Source: Tupaia tana (Eukaryota > Chordata > Mammalia > Scandentia > Tupaiidae). From it: a DNA stretch of 64,000 nt. The stretch covers positions 81,705,398-81,769,397 of the forward strand of contig JAKSZU010000005.1 of NCBI GenBank assembly GCA_026018925.1, in the 5' to 3' direction. Positions 21,002 through 32,229 of the stretch are shown here, piece by piece. Every line of letters starts with the position of its first letter. The stretch's first letter is position 1. The translations under genes were made by a program, and so were the position numbers. The notes under the pieces were generated by a model. The model was not told the DNA's origin and made no database searches. It saw only the letters and a program-made list of their open reading frames with translations.

Positions 21002-21055
21002 GGCTTTTGATTATGCACAGTCAATGAAGGCTTTTGATTATGCACAGACGATGAA
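21002..21055. repeat. 27-bp direct duplication
   Basis: Two adjacent copies of a 27-bp unit share AGGCTTTTGATTATGCACAG and differ in two bases afterwards. This is a local slippage or repair duplication with no coding meaning. Confidence 0.85.
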
Positions 21056-21170
21056 GTTATTAGAATCATCAATCTGAGAAAATAATATATTGGTGACCTG
21101 GAAGGATTGATACTATTAGTATTCAACCCAAGAGCAAGATTAATCCAAATGAATAAGAGGAGCGATAATT

Positions 21171-21173
<3 letters not shown>

Positions 21174-21248
<75 letters not shown>
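21174..21248. repeat. Compound (TA)n(GA)n microsatellite
   Basis: About 18 TA units run directly into about 19 AG units. It is likely length-variable. Confidence 0.95.
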
Positions 21249-21251
<3 letters not shown>

Positions 21252-21306
21252 GTATTCAAAACATTTATGTGTTGAGCAGAAACTACAAGTTGAAAATGTT
21301 AGTTAC

Positions 21307-21559
21307 GGGGCCAACAGATTGTGTAGCAGTAACGTTGCTGGACTCTCACATGACCAACCATGGTTCAAGTTCTGGAAAGCGTGGATTCAGACTCTCACTG
21401 GGTGTGTATGTGTGCATGCCCAAGAACGCAAGAGGAGACCAAAGGAGACTGACCTTTGCAGCATAGTCATCCCACCTATGGGTGTTTTCTTGATTTCCCT
21501 CTATTTCTGTTCCTCTGATGAGCGCATATGCCCTAAGACAAAACTTCTTTTAAAAAAAA
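21307..21559 (+). mobile_element. tRNA-derived SINE, divergent long form
   Basis: Head GGGGCCAACAGATTGTGTAGC, B box GGTTCAAGTTC, GGTGTGTATGTGTGCATGCC, AAGAGGAGACCAAAGGAG, and an end CCCTAAGACAAAACTTC before the A-tail. Confidence 0.85.
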
Positions 21560-23309
21560 ATATCAATTATTTCATTTTTTAAGAATTAATGCACACAAAT
21601 ATTGACTCACTGGATATTTTTTATCATGGTGGTCATAATAATTTCTAAATAAGAATATATATAGGGATATTTGTATATTCATAACCAGATTAAATCAGCT
21701 ATACTTTAAAAATTCAGTTCAGATTATAATCATCAGTTAAAATAAACAAAGAAATGCTTCTTGTAGGCCATGCTATTACAGAAGCATATCACTAGTCTGT
21801 GTGTATTACAAATCACACAATTTTATAAAATCTGATGCAACTTTACCCACTCTTTTTAAAGGAAATATTTTGTTTATGCCTCAAATGTTGAACTAAAATA
21901 GGATGCAATATTTTTAGCTAATATAAGCCAGTCCCAAATTAAGAAAGATAAATGTAGAATTGAAAATAGAATCAGGCTATATTCTAAACTATAAAAAAGT
22001 GAAGCACATGCCTGGTACTTTTTAATTGGCTTATATTCATCTTTCCACCAAATAATTTTAAACTTTCAATGAATTTAATATCTGGGTCTTTTAATTGGAA
22101 GACTGTAAAAACTTCGGTTTTATATAATTACATACTTTGAAATAATGTATAAATTATAAGAAAAGCCTTCCACCCACTTAATTCTTTATGTTTTATGCTA
22201 CTTATTGAGTACTTTGTACCACATTGGATTGATTCAAAAGGTGATATTTGTTTTCCTAATTAAATCCTAATTATTTAGGTGAAAATTTAGTAATTACAAG
22301 CCTACAACTAATAAGTATTTATTCTAAGCCAGTTTCTGAATCATTTACCAAGGATATAAGCTTAAATATAAACTCCGCCTTTAAGGGGCAATAAGGAAAT
22401 AAACACAGAAGCAAGTAAGTGCAATACAATACGGTAAATGTCGCTGTGAAGCTGTGTGTGGACACATGGGAAGTATCCATTGGGATCTGTAATTTAGACA
22501 ATAAAAACCTTCAAGTTTTTCTCATCTTTTATAACAATCAGCATACATTATTTATTAGACTTCACTAAATACAAATCAATGGACAGAGTTTTATTATAAA
22601 CATATAAAGAAGGGAATGAATAAAAAATGCCCTTAATTCTTGCCTGTTTACCCACAGTTATTTAAGATTAAAAATCTACAAATCATTCAAATGCATGTAT
22701 ACAATCAAAATCACTTACAGATTTATCTAGCTATGCTTCAATTACATAGTGATAGTGTATAGTTGAAATTTAAAATTAAATAAAAGGCAAGCAAGAGATA
22801 ATTTTATCATTTATCCTAAAAAGTTTGAATGTATTTTTTTCCGGATAGGAATTCATTGTTAATTAAATACCTAAGAGCTTATAAACATTAATTATGGCTA
22901 AAGATGATAAAATAAACCTATTTTCTTTGTAAAATACAATTCCTTGTACATTTGTTGCATGCATTAACCATTCTATTTATAAAGACAAAGCAATTGTACA
23001 AACAATGCCTACACAGCAAGTTAAAAATATAAGATTAGGAAATAGCTTTAAAAAGTTTTCCAGCTGTAATGATTTAACTTCTTAAAAAGCTGACCTATTT
23101 CTTTTTATGATGTTTTTAATGAAGACATTCAATAAAAGTTTTCTCTCTTAATCATTATGCATTAACACATTTTTGTTGTTCTCTAAAGTTTTAGTATTAG
23201 TCATGATTAAAGTGTTCCAATCTCAAAATAAATGTGTATTGACTTAAATGCATAGTTGAAAATCTATTGTCATTATTTGAATTGTCATTAATTTATATCT
23301 GCAAAAGAA
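21560..23309. other. AT-rich DNA, nothing recognised
   Basis: About 1.75 kb with very short open frames on both strands. No repeat family is recognised. Confidence 0.4.
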
Positions 23310-23600
23310 ATGTTTTCTTGATTGACATTGTCTTTTTTTGATTATCAATCCAGAATACTGTTTCAATCAAGCACATCAACATACGTGTTATAGTCCACAA
23401 ATAATTTTCCATTTCTTGTTTCCTGTATATTTTGCTTTATTTCCCATCCTTGATTCCTATCTCTTACCCTCTGCCGTGTCCCACCCGCTTCCCACACTGT
23501 CTCTGGTGTCCATGGTTGCTTTCTATGCCTTTCCCCCCCACACACATTTTATTGATTTGCTATTGATCTTAATTAATCTAAATATTTTCAATAGCAAGCA
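23310..23600 (-). mobile_element. LINE-1 3'UTR-like fragment
   Basis: The blocks AATAATTTTCCATTTCTTG, TTACCCTCTGCCGTGTCCCA, CACACTGTCTCTGGTGTCCA and CACATTTTATTGAT recur in the same order at 23.80-24.07 kb. They resemble the 3'UTR part of the L1 ends at 25.9 and 34.2 kb. The pyrimidine-rich plus strand is typical of an L1 3'UTR read backwards. Confidence 0.6.
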
Positions 23601-23794
23601 CAGCTGATATATACATATCCATGAACACAACTCTGACTTTAGGCATAAACCTCAGTGAGCAGAATGAACATACTATAAAGTAGAACCTAGCTGGGGCTAT
23701 ATGACTTACTGCAGTCATCAAATAGGTATTTTTAATCCATTTTTTTTTTTTTTAATTTCAAGAACAATTCTTGTGGGTTGTTTTTACTGCACCT

Positions 23795-24075
23795 TTTTTT
23801 TAAGTTAATTAATTTACATTCATCCACTAAGCATCATCACAGCACACAATATGTGGTTTCCTATCCAGAATGTACTGCATAGTGGCTTAATTATGCATGT
23901 TATCATCAATAATTTTCCATTTCTAATTTCATATATATATATATATATTTACCCCTATGTCTGACCCTCTGTCCTTTCCCACCCTATCACCCTTTTCTCA
24001 CACTATCTCTGGTGACTACAGTTGTCTTCAATTCCTTTCACCCCACATTTTATTGATCACACATTTTCTTAAATA
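23795..24075 (-). mobile_element. LINE-1 3'UTR-like fragment, second copy
   Basis: It shares AATAATTTTCCATTTCTAAT, CTGACCCTCTGTCCTTTCCC, CACACTATCTCTGGTGACTA and CCACATTTTATTGATCACAC with the copy 500 bp upstream. Both lie on the same strand, so they may be two insertions or a local duplication. Confidence 0.6.
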
Positions 24076-24159
24076 ATATAACTACTTTATTTATTTATTC
24101 ATTTTTACATTTCTCACATTTACTTAATTTTTTCCATTTTATTTATTTTAAATTTTTTT

Positions 24160-24310
24160 ATTAATTAAATTTTTAATTTTTTATATACATTCAATCACAT
24201 TGTTTAGCTTACAAAGTGAACATTTCAATATGTGAACATTTCTCCCCAGTCCAGTAGATCAAAATATCTTCATAACACCATACTTCCCCATTTCAATAGC
24301 TAATTCAGCT
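24160..24310 (-). mobile_element. LINE-1 3'UTR fragment
   Basis: TATACATTCAATCACATTGT, TTAGCTTACAAAGTGAACAT and TTTCAATATGTGAACATTTC match the L1 3' end at 25.92 kb closely. Confidence 0.7.
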
Positions 24311-24574
24311 GGTAATTTCAAGAAAAGCAGTTTTGAAATGGTAAAGAAATTTACTTAAAATTTAAAGCCAGGAAACAGGTTAGGATTATGTTCAAATAGT
24401 AAGTACATGAACCTATCAACAGCTCAAGACAGGACAAAAACCCTTAAAACTGGACAACAAAGCCTAGAAGAAAAGCAGCAATATTTTAGTCAAAAGTCAG
24501 AATGCTATTTCACCAGTTCAGTCTCATGTACTTAATCTATCTTCTGTTGTGGTTCGACCTTCCTGACTGAATTC

Positions 24575-24705
24575 TGGGGTATAATATTCAAAGAACATTC
24601 TCAGATAAACAAAACCTGAAAGAATTTACCAGCACCAGACCAGATCTCCAAGAAGTTCTCAAGGGATTGCTATATCAGGAAAATTAAATATAGACACACA
24701 GAAAT
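24575..24705 (+). mobile_element. Old LINE-1 fragment (upstream region)
   Basis: ACATTCTCAGATAAACAAAA, CTGAAAGAATTTACCAGCAC and CAAGAAGTTCTCAAGGGATT follow an old mammalian L1 segment that I recall from upstream of ORF2. There is no open frame. Confidence 0.5.
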
Positions 24706-24812
24706 AAGAGTTTGAAAACTAAGAAAATGGCCAACTTAATCATAGGGACAAGTCTGGAGTTGAATATTGTATCTCAGAATTCAATCGGGAAGATCGAATC
24801 ACAACATTGCTT

Positions 24813-24980
24813 TTTAAATTTTATTTTATTATTATTATCTTTATTTAATTTACTATAGGACATTTATGCTCATGAGAGAGGGAGAGGAGAGAGAGAAAGC
24901 AAGTCGCCAGGTACAGGACTTGAACTGCAGTCCACCATGTGGGATTCCAGTGCCTTAACTACCACGCCACCTGATGGCCC
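24813..24980 (-). mobile_element. tRNA-derived SINE, short form, 11-bp TSD
   Basis: The reversed copy has GGGAGAGGAGAGAGAGAAAG, CGCCAGGTACAGGACTTGAAC, a CCACCATGTGGGATTCCAG block and a head ending ATGGCCC. CAACATTGCTT repeats at 24802-24812 and 24981-24991. Confidence 0.92.
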
Positions 24981-25134
24981 CAACATTGCTTCTTTTAGTG
25001 AAAATGAATTGAGAAAACAGAACTGAAAGTTCAGAGAACATGATGACTGTAAATTAAACACAGAATAACTGGATAAAGATTTTCACAAACTAATAATCTT
25101 GTATAAGTAGAGTCTGAATGTTAAGACAAATATT

Positions 25135-25163
25135 CAAAAAAAAAAAAAAAAAAAAAAAAAAAA
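25135..25163. repeat. A29 homopolymer
   Basis: An uninterrupted A-run of about 29 bp. It has no recognisable SINE or L1 body immediately upstream, so its parent element is unclear. Confidence 0.9.
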
Positions 25164-25479
25164 CTACCCGAGACTGGATAAAAACAAAACAAAACAAAGC
25201 ATACTAGATTACAACATCCATTGTTTATGCAAGGCTGATAAAGTGCCTGTGACCATCAGCCAAAACAAGAAAGTCTATATTTGTGTAGTCTATTTCTTGG
25301 GATTCTGCTTTGATTTTTAATCTGCTGGAGATACACTCACTTCTTCCTATTTCTTTGGAGTATGTTTATGTTTCTGTAGTTGTGTGCCCATATGTTTCTA
25401 TATGATGTGAGTTATCTCTATGTTAGTGTCCCTTCTCTACTGTAGGTAGGAGTGTGAAGTCTGCAGTGCAAGTTTTGGG

Positions 25480-25622
25480 TCCAGGTTTTCAGAGAGGAAT
25501 TTCTATTTACTTCAGAGAGGAGTTGCTCAGCATGTTTTTGAAGTCATTGGGTCTAGGCCTTTAATCATATGGTTGGCCATGAAAAATCTAGCTGCTTTAA
25601 CCACCAGGACACAGAGTCACCC
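25480..25622 (-). mobile_element. Degraded tRNA-derived SINE
   Basis: The plus strand keeps GCTCAGCATGTTTTTGAAGT, ATTGGGTCTAGGCC, GGTTGGCCATG and CTAGCTGCTTTAACCACCAG. This is the reversed B-box-to-head order of the old members. Confidence 0.6.
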
Positions 25623-25904
25623 ATATTCTTAAAGAAAGTGAAATATCCTAACATAGACAACATTATGATATATGTACCAACAGTCTAGTATTGCATCATA
25701 ATCTTTTCAATTTTTCTACTCATTATTTTCATAAAAGAAAAGAAATCAATAATATATATCATTTACATGCTCTGTCTATATGACTACAGGAAAGCAGTTC
25801 ATTTTTAGAAGACCTCAATAATTAGCTAGTATGGTAACTTAATCAGTACAAGCTGTGAAATTGTCATTTCTTACACTAACAACCAAACTAGACTCCAAGC
25901 ATCT

Positions 25905-26358
25905 TTCTTTTTTTAAATTTTTTTCTTTACATTTTTTAATACATTCAATCACATTATTTAGCTTACAGGGTGATCATTTCAATATGTGAACATTTCTCCC
26001 TGGTCGAGTTGATCAAAATATAACAATACTACCTCCCTGTCTCAACAATGCTGTCTTCGTATCCCTCCTTCAAATGTTTTGCCCCAGCCCCACTCCTCTG
26101 CACACACCACATATGGTATTCACATCCACCTCTTGTATTTGTATATCCTTTAGCCCATCCGTTTCAGTTATAGAGTGCGGACATTCGGTAAATAATTAAG
26201 TGGGGACATACAGTGACCCTCCTTCATAGCCTGGCTTGCTTCACTCAGCAGTAAATCTTCCATGGTCTTCCACTTTCTGTCAAAAGCCAGGGTTTTGTTG
26301 TTCTTAGTGGCTGAATAGTATTCCATAGACTATATGTGCTACAGTTTTTCAATCCAAG
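25905..26358 (-). mobile_element. LINE-1 3' end, minus strand
   Basis: Plus-strand blocks run from the 3'UTR (CATTCAATCACATTATTTAG, TTTCAATATGTGAACATTTC) through TAGAGTGCGGACATTCGG to CTTGCTTCACTCAGCAGTAA and CTGAATAGTATTCCATAGAC, the end of ORF2. It is 5'-truncated to about 450 bp and has no intact frame. Confidence 0.85.
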
Positions 26359-26431
26359 CATCTTTCATATTGAGATGATTAAATACCTAAAAAACTGAAG
26401 AAAAACTACAATTTTCAGTTTTCAGATGTAT

Positions 26432-26470
26432 GAGGGGGTTTCAAAATGTTCATGGTAAACTCTATACATG
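26432..26470. mobile_element. Possible mariner-type end fragment
   Basis: GGGGGTTTCAAAATGTTCATG resembles a mammalian mariner-type terminal sequence from memory (TTCAAAAAGTTCATGG). No matching other end is seen, so this is tentative. Confidence 0.3.
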
Positions 26471-26489
26471 TCTATTTTTAATAATTTTT

Positions 26490-26546
26490 ACTTAATTTTA
26501 TTTATCATTATTATTTTTTAATTTGCTACAGGGCATGTGTTTTTTT

Positions 26547-26587
<41 letters not shown>

Positions 26588-26652
26588 GCAGGAAACTGAG
26601 AAAGCTAGCCACGGTTGGGACCTGAACCTCAGTTGACCACATGGGAGTCTAA
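26490..26652 (-). mobile_element. tRNA-derived SINE, 5'-truncated, with (GA)n
   Basis: The reversed copy starts with a T-rich tail, then TTTGCTACAGGGCATGTG. A GA run at 26549-26583 has expanded inside the pyrimidine tract. GAGAAAGCTAGCCACGG and GTTGACCACATGGGAGTCT follow. The copy stops there, without the tRNA head. Confidence 0.82.
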
Positions 26653-26775
26653 ACTTAATTTTTAAGTAACATTTCACATAAAAAAAAAGAATAAAGGAGA
26701 CTTATTTTAAGGTTGGAATAGTGCAAATATAAGTTGAAATATGAACTTGTTCTACAGAAAGTAAGGAAATTATTG

Positions 26776-26828
26776 ATCTATATCTATCTATCATCTATCT
26801 ATATCTATCTATCTATATCTACCTATAT
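26776..26828. repeat. (TATC)n microsatellite
   Basis: About a dozen tetranucleotide units of ATCT type, with one interruption. Confidence 0.9.
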
Positions 26829-26829
26829 A

Positions 26830-28738
26830 GATACAATCTTCCGTCTTTCTCTAAACATGTACTCAGTAGCATAAGAACTAATGAGTAGGTGTTTTTCTAT
26901 TGATCACAGTCATCCAGATCACACCTAATGGAGACTGTACTGTTCAAATGCTATTTGTACAATTTTGTATTTATTTCTTAGACTATTAAAGACATTTGAC
27001 CAGCTGGAATATTGCAATAAAAATATGCATATTTATGCACAGATAATCAAACGTGAATAGGTTGATAGTGAATAAATAAAATAGCAACTTCAAAAAAGAA
27101 TAATCCAAAGAACCTCCCAAAATACATGATAAAAAGGTATCACTCTTGAATAAATTATTGTCTTTATTTTAATAATTTATAAACATATTTTCTGTTTTAT
27201 TGTATGAATCTAGAGGATTATATATTGGAAGTTATCATATTCTGTTAGAAAGAGAATCAATTGAAAGGATACATGAGAAGGTTTTTGTTAGTATATTGTT
27301 TTTAGATAAAAATGCTCAATACTTTATTTTAGGCTTGAACTAGACATTATTTTTATTTTATACTATAGATTATTCTAGCAGTCAGTTCAATTTTAAAAAA
27401 AAAAACTCTACAAGTCAAATACTTATATTTAATTTTTATTATTCCAGGACCCAAGGATCAATGATATTGAGATATTGATTGTGGTATTGAAATATGTTAC
27501 TAAAATTTAATTAAGCCTTTCAAAAAAAAAAAAAGAAGAAGGAGAAAGGATGGAAAGAAGGAAGGAGGGAAGAGAAAAAGATGGAGGGAAGGAGGGAGAG
27601 AGAGAGGGAAGACAGTGTTCAGGTTGAAATAAGGGGAATTAGGGGTAAGACACATGGAGTCTCCCTATTGCATGACCGTCATACTGTAAACCTGGGCTAA
27701 CTTGAGTCTCAGTGATTATGGTGGTGTCTAAACTATAAGCGAAAATGAACTTGACAGAGACAGTATCTAAATAAATTATTTTATAGTAATTCTCATATGG
27801 AATGAATTATATTATTCTTTTTATAGCCTTTTGTCTCTTATCTCTTCAAAGATGGATGTTTTCTAGGACTCTTGGCTATTACTAAAAAAATTGTTACTAG
27901 GCTTCAGGCTCTTCTAAATGGAAGGGTATTTTGTTAAAAAAATTTTTTTCATAACATTATGAAAAGATATATCTAAACAATTGAGACAAATGTTAGATTT
28001 TTAGACTATCAGAAGTACAAGAGTGGAAAACTTCCTATTAAAAATTCAATTTTATTACTCTGAAATATCCCTATCAAATATTCAGTCATTTTTGTACTTA
28101 CATAATTATGATAGCAGGTCTTCAGGGCAAGACATGGTTTAAATTGCTTTCAAATCATTAAGGTCAATTATTGAACATAGAAGGAAAGAAATTAATCATA
28201 ATTAGGCAATTAGTAATTGTAACAAACAGTGCAATTTACCTCAAATTATCAAATGGAGGAGAAAGAGAGGAAAGGGGAAAAATAACTTAGGGCTAATTAA
28301 TGATGATAAGGATGATTTTTACTGTTAGTACAGTATTATATTCGTTAGGAAATAATTTCAGTACACAATAGAGACCAAACGTGGACAGTGGTCTAAGTAA
28401 AGTTGAAGTCAGTTTTTACCTATGTAATAGCTTGAATTTAACCTATAATAGCATTTCTAGGGTTTGTGAGAGAGCTCTGTTGCAAAGATGCCATGTAGCA
28501 CACTGGTTCTTTTGTGTTCTTGCATTGTTTTAGTGTGACACCCACATTGCATTTTGCAAAATGGAAATATGTTGATCATATTCCAAGCAACTGGATTTAA
28601 AAAAAAAAAAAGGGAGAGAAGAGATGTTCCATTTTCTTGCTGCAAATGGGCATACAATTTGTAGATATCTTTTTAAAAGTAAATGAATATTGCCTGTGCT
28701 TTTGGTGTCAAGGCCAAACAACTCATTACCCAGATTGC
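26830..28738. other. AT-rich DNA with a purine tract, otherwise unassigned
   Basis: Nothing recognisable apart from a GA-rich tract at 27522-27612, which is listed separately. No supported gene. Confidence 0.4.
27522..27612. repeat. Purine-rich tract (A-run, GGAA and GA)
   Basis: An A-run of about 12 leads into 75 bp that is nearly pure purine on the plus strand, with GAAGGAGGGA-type units. It could form triplex DNA, but there is no sign of function. Confidence 0.85.
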
Positions 28739-28739
28739 T

Positions 28740-29430
28740 GTCACGTAGTAACTTCTCTGTTTTCTTCTAGTAGTTTTAGATTTTCCAGTCCTATATTTAA
28801 ATCATTTTTCAATTCATTTTTTTTGAGAGATTTTTGCTATAGAGCATGTGTGCTCACCAGAAAGAGAGACAGAAAGTGAGAAATCACACCTCAGAGGGGA
28901 TGGCCACACTGCATTCCCTTCTCCTCCATTCTCCTCTCTGGATCTTGAGTGCGCAAGCACATGCGCCTGGTGTGAGGTTAAGCCGCTGGGTCCAGGACTT
29001 GAACCATGGTCTACTACGTAGGAGTCCAGTGACGTAGCCATTACGCCAACTGCTGGTCCCTATTATATTGCATTATTGACAGCTATTATAAATAGAATCA
29101 TTTTCTTGATTTCTTTTCCAGTTGTTAGCTGTTAGTATGTAGAAATGCTACAAGTTTTTGCATATTGATTAGGATCCTGCAACTTCACTATATTTAGTAG
29201 TTCTAAAAGCTTTTCAGTGGAGTCTTTAGGTTTGTTTGTTTTATATAATATCATCAACAAATGGTGACAATTTTACTTCCTTTCCTATTTGGATTCCTTT
29301 TATTTCTCCCTACTGTCTAATTGCTCTGGCTTGTATTTCTAATATGTTGAATAGAAATAGTGGAACTGGCCATTCTTGTCTTGTTCCAGATCTTAGAGAG
29401 AAGACATTCAATATTTATTATTGAGTATAA
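28740..29430 (-). mobile_element. LINE-1 ORF2 fragment, minus strand, split by a SINE
   Basis: The left block (28740-28816) has CTTCTAGTAGTTTTAGATTT and CCTATATTTAAATCA. The right block (29061-29430) has ATCATCAACAAATGGTGACA, TTTCCTATTTGGATTCC and ATTGCTCTGGCTTGTATTTC, which is the reverse complement of L1 ORF2 upstream of and around the RT core. It is a relic with stops. A hAT fossil abuts it at 29431. Confidence 0.82.
28817..29060 (-). mobile_element. tRNA-derived SINE, long form, inserted in L1
   Basis: The reversed copy has TTTTTGCTATAGAGCATGTG, a shortened pyrimidine tract, CACACCTCAGAGGGGATGGC, TTCTCCTCTCTGGATC, and a head ending GGGACCAGCAG at 29060. The A box is intact. Confidence 0.92.
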
Positions 29431-29640
29431 TGTTAGGGTGGAACCAAGGGGTGGACCTTTTGGCTGAGTTTGAGCACCTGCTTGATCAGTGGCATCCCTG
29501 GCTTCCACCCATAAGATGCCAAATAGTGTCGTCACCCCAGATGAACAACCAAAAACTGTCTCCAGACTTTGCCAAGAGGTCCCAAGAGCGTAGAGGTGGT
29601 GCTAGGGTTCAAAATCTCTCCCATTTGAGAACCACTGAGA
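29431..29640 (-). mobile_element. hAT-Charlie fossil, MER5-type
   Basis: The plus strand ends TTTGAGAACCACTGAG, the reverse complement of the CAGTGGTTCTCAA terminus of MER5-type elements. Inside, CCAAAAACTGTCTCCAGAC and GGCATCCCTGGCTTCCACCC match its diagnostic interior reversed. It is non-autonomous, with no transposase. Confidence 0.85.
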
Positions 29641-29762
29641 TAGTGAACGATTACCACAAAAAACATTACTTATAATAAAGAAAGGATACCTTAGGTAGGT
29701 AAAAATGGTACAATTTATATTTGGAGATCACTACTCTGAGGGTAAATCTTAAAAGTTATATT

Positions 29763-29947
29763 GGATCAACAGGTGAAATGGTGGTCAAGGCCTTAGATTT
29801 CCACATGGCAACTACAGTTCAAGTCCCGGACCTGGAGGTTTGATCTCTCACTCTCTCTCTCTCTTTATCTTTCTCTCCATTCTCAGGGCTAGTGCACATT
29901 CCCTACTGCAAATTAAAATATAATAATTAATAAAATTAAATAAGTAA
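29763..29947 (+). mobile_element. tRNA-derived SINE, short form
   Basis: GATCAACAGGTGAAATGGTGG (head), ATTTCCACATGGCAACTAC, B box AGTTCAAGTCCCGG, CTGGAGGTTTGATCTCTCAC, a short CT tract, then CCCTACTGCAAATTAAAATA with a TAA-rich tail. Confidence 0.85.
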
Positions 29948-30429
29948 TTTTTAAAGAACAAGTTATATGATCATTTTTTTGCTGTATTCTATTTACTTGA
30001 AATAAATAACTAGATCCAGGTCAGAGGGAGAAGGAAGATGGAATCATAAAGGAACAGAAAACTTCTTTGAGTGAAGCAAGGATTTGTCATCTGGATTGTG
30101 TTGCTATCACATATGTCAAGGTCACAAGTTACTCACTTTTATATTACAAGTATGTGCCAATCATATGTCAGTTAAGGTGGTTAATCTGAAAGAGGGAGAA
30201 AAAGGGCATAATTTATATGAATTGCCTTTTAGGTTTCATCTCATTCAGCAACTGCACACCAAAGATAGTTTCTAACAGGGTCTATTTGAACCTTCTTCTT
30301 CCTGTAGCTCTTTTTTTCCTTTGTCTTTTCAGACACATTTTGTTTCTACAACAAATTGTCACTTGGCCTATGTTTATGCAGTTATATTTAAAGTTTTTGT
30401 CTCTATATTAATCACATGTTGCTAAAGAG
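29948..30429. other. Nothing recognised
   Basis: AT-rich stretch with two overlapping open frames of about 60 codons that lack any domain. Confidence 0.4.
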
Positions 30430-30445
30430 AATTTGATGCATTTCT

Positions 30446-30711
30446 TTTTTTTTTTTTTTTTTAGAGGTTTTTGCTATAGGGCGCGTGCGCTCGCCAGACA
30501 GACAGAGAGAGACAGAGAGATAGAAAGCAGGAAATCACCCCCCAGGGGGGATGGCCACGCCGCAATCCCTTCTCCTCCATTCTCCTCTCAGGATCTTGGG
30601 CACGCACGCACACGCACCCGGCGTGAATTTAAGCCGCCAGGTCCGGGACTCGAACTGCGGTCGACTACGTGGGAGTCCAGTGACATAGCCATTACGCTAA
30701 CTGCTGGTCCC
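30446..30711 (-). mobile_element. tRNA-derived SINE, long form, among the youngest, 16-bp TSD
   Basis: Close to the inferred consensus throughout: CGCGTGCGCTCGCC, CAGACAGACAGAGAGAGACA, the palindrome CACCCCCCAGGGGGGATGG and B box complement GGGACTCGAACTGC. The head is CTAACTGCTGGTCCC reversed. The duplication AATTTGATGCATTTCT is perfect at 30430-30445 and 30712-30727. Many intact CpGs argue for a recent insertion. Confidence 0.97.
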
Positions 30712-30727
30712 AATTTGATGCATTTCT

Positions 30728-31218
30728 AAATGCATTTTAAAAAAGAATAGAATACCATGATGTGGGTATGATTACGAAGTAATGTTAAGTATGGAAGGGC
30801 CAGATTTTGAAAACAGAGCTTATTAAACATTGCATAAGTTGTGCTCAAAATAGTTTAAACTTTCTTATACATAAGCATTTTCCCAAATAATTTAGGAAAA
30901 GGTGGACATAGTTTCTTTTAACATAATTTTTCAAATGTTATAATATTACTCTCAGAAATGCTTTGCAGTTAAACATCAATCTGCTTGAAATACCTATGTA
31001 ATATAATCTAGTTTTTCTTGAAAAGTAGAGAATTACACAAATTAAAGTGGCTTATTTGAAAACTATATGCAATGATTAGAAATAATACTACATTATTCTT
31101 ATTTGATCATTTATATATTTTTTGAATTATCATTTATATTTTGGTATTACAATATGACCTGCAACCTGGAAAAAATGAGAACAAAAGGTTTTTCTTGATG
31201 TACATCTTTTTCTGTAAA
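30728..31218. other. Nothing recognised
   Basis: AT-rich spacer between two SINEs. Confidence 0.4.
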
Positions 31219-31234
31219 TAAGACAGTCTTTTTC

Positions 31235-31492
31235 TTTTTTTTTTTTTGAGAGATTTTTGCCATAGGGCAAGTGCACTCACCAGAGTGACAGAGACACAAA
31301 GTGAGAAACTATCCCCCCACCCTCGTGAGAGATGGCCACACTATGATCCCTTCTCCTCCATTTTCCTCTCAGAATTTTGGGCAGGTACTCACACGCTCCC
31401 AATGTGAGTTTTAAGCTGCTGGGTCCAGGAATCGAACTGCAATTGACTTTGTGAAAGTCCAGCGACATAACCATTACTCCATCTGTAGGTCC
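31235..31492 (-). mobile_element. tRNA-derived SINE, long form, with TSD
   Basis: The reversed copy has TTTTTGCCATAGGGCAAGTG, CATTTTCCTCTCAGAATTTT, a changed B box and the head AGGACCTACAGATGGAGTAATGG. TAAGACAGT plus T-rich DNA lies on both sides (from 31219 and 31493). Confidence 0.93.
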
Positions 31493-31521
31493 TAAGACAG
31501 TTCTTTTAAAATTGAATTATA

Positions 31522-31706
31522 GGGGCCAGCAGGTGGTGTGGTGGTTAAGGTGTTGGAATACCACATGGTTGACTACCAGTTGTGTCCTGGGCCTAGTGGC
31601 TTGCTTTCTCACAGTTTTTCTCTCTGTTTGTGAGCACATGTGTCCAATAGCAAATAATAATAATAATAATAAGCTAAATAAAATAAATAATTCTTAAAAA
31701 AATGAG
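31522..31706 (+). mobile_element. tRNA-derived SINE, short form, (AAT)n tail
   Basis: A clear short-form copy: GGGGCCAGCAGGTGGTGTGG, GTTAAGGTGTTGGAATACCA, CCTAGTGGCTTGCTTTCTCA, CTGTTTGTGAGCACATGTG, TCCAATAGCAAATAATAAT. The tail is an ATA/AAT microsatellite. AAAATGAATTATA-like flanks fit a target duplication. Confidence 0.92.
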
Positions 31707-31721
31707 TAAAAATGAATTATA

Positions 31722-32225
31722 TATCAGATGCTTGATACAAAGCACTGAAGAAAGAAACATTTTTATTTATGCCTTATGGTGTACATACTCTTGTAATATT
31801 CATTTAACATTCTACAGATTTCAAATTGTTTTATATTCTCAGTTATTTAATACTTGAATATCAGTGTTAAGCCTGTTATTATTTGTATACATGGCAACAT
31901 GAAAAGTGTATAATTAACTAGTTCCCTCAACTCCTTATTAAAAACTTAGTAAAGATAATTTTACTTAATACTGTGTAAAAGAATGGAATTAAACTCAAAT
32001 CTCATTCACAGCTATTATAATATTTAAAAAGAATTAGGAATAGTATAATAGCAATGTCTGTTTCCTTACAAATGTATTATGAGGAAATGGATAAAAATGA
32101 TCACAGTATTTTAAAGACAATGCAATTATTCCAGAAAAACAAAAACAAAAAGGACATAATTAAGAATTAAAATATCAAAGAAATACTATGACAAATACAA
32201 ATATTCTTGGAGCAAAAACCCCCAA
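31722..32225. other. Nothing firmly recognised
   Basis: AT-rich. A weak MIR-like order near 31740-31830 is too degraded to call. Confidence 0.35.
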
Positions 32226-32229
32226 TTTT

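Noticed and set aside
25164..25185. CTACCCGAGACTGGATAA resembling a reversed MST/THE1 LTR end
   Set aside because: Only about 18 bp match, and the next bases (AAAACAAAACAAAAC) do not continue the LTR.
31740..31830. Possible MIR fragment
   Set aside because: Only a loose order of short matches. Not separable from chance in AT-rich DNA.
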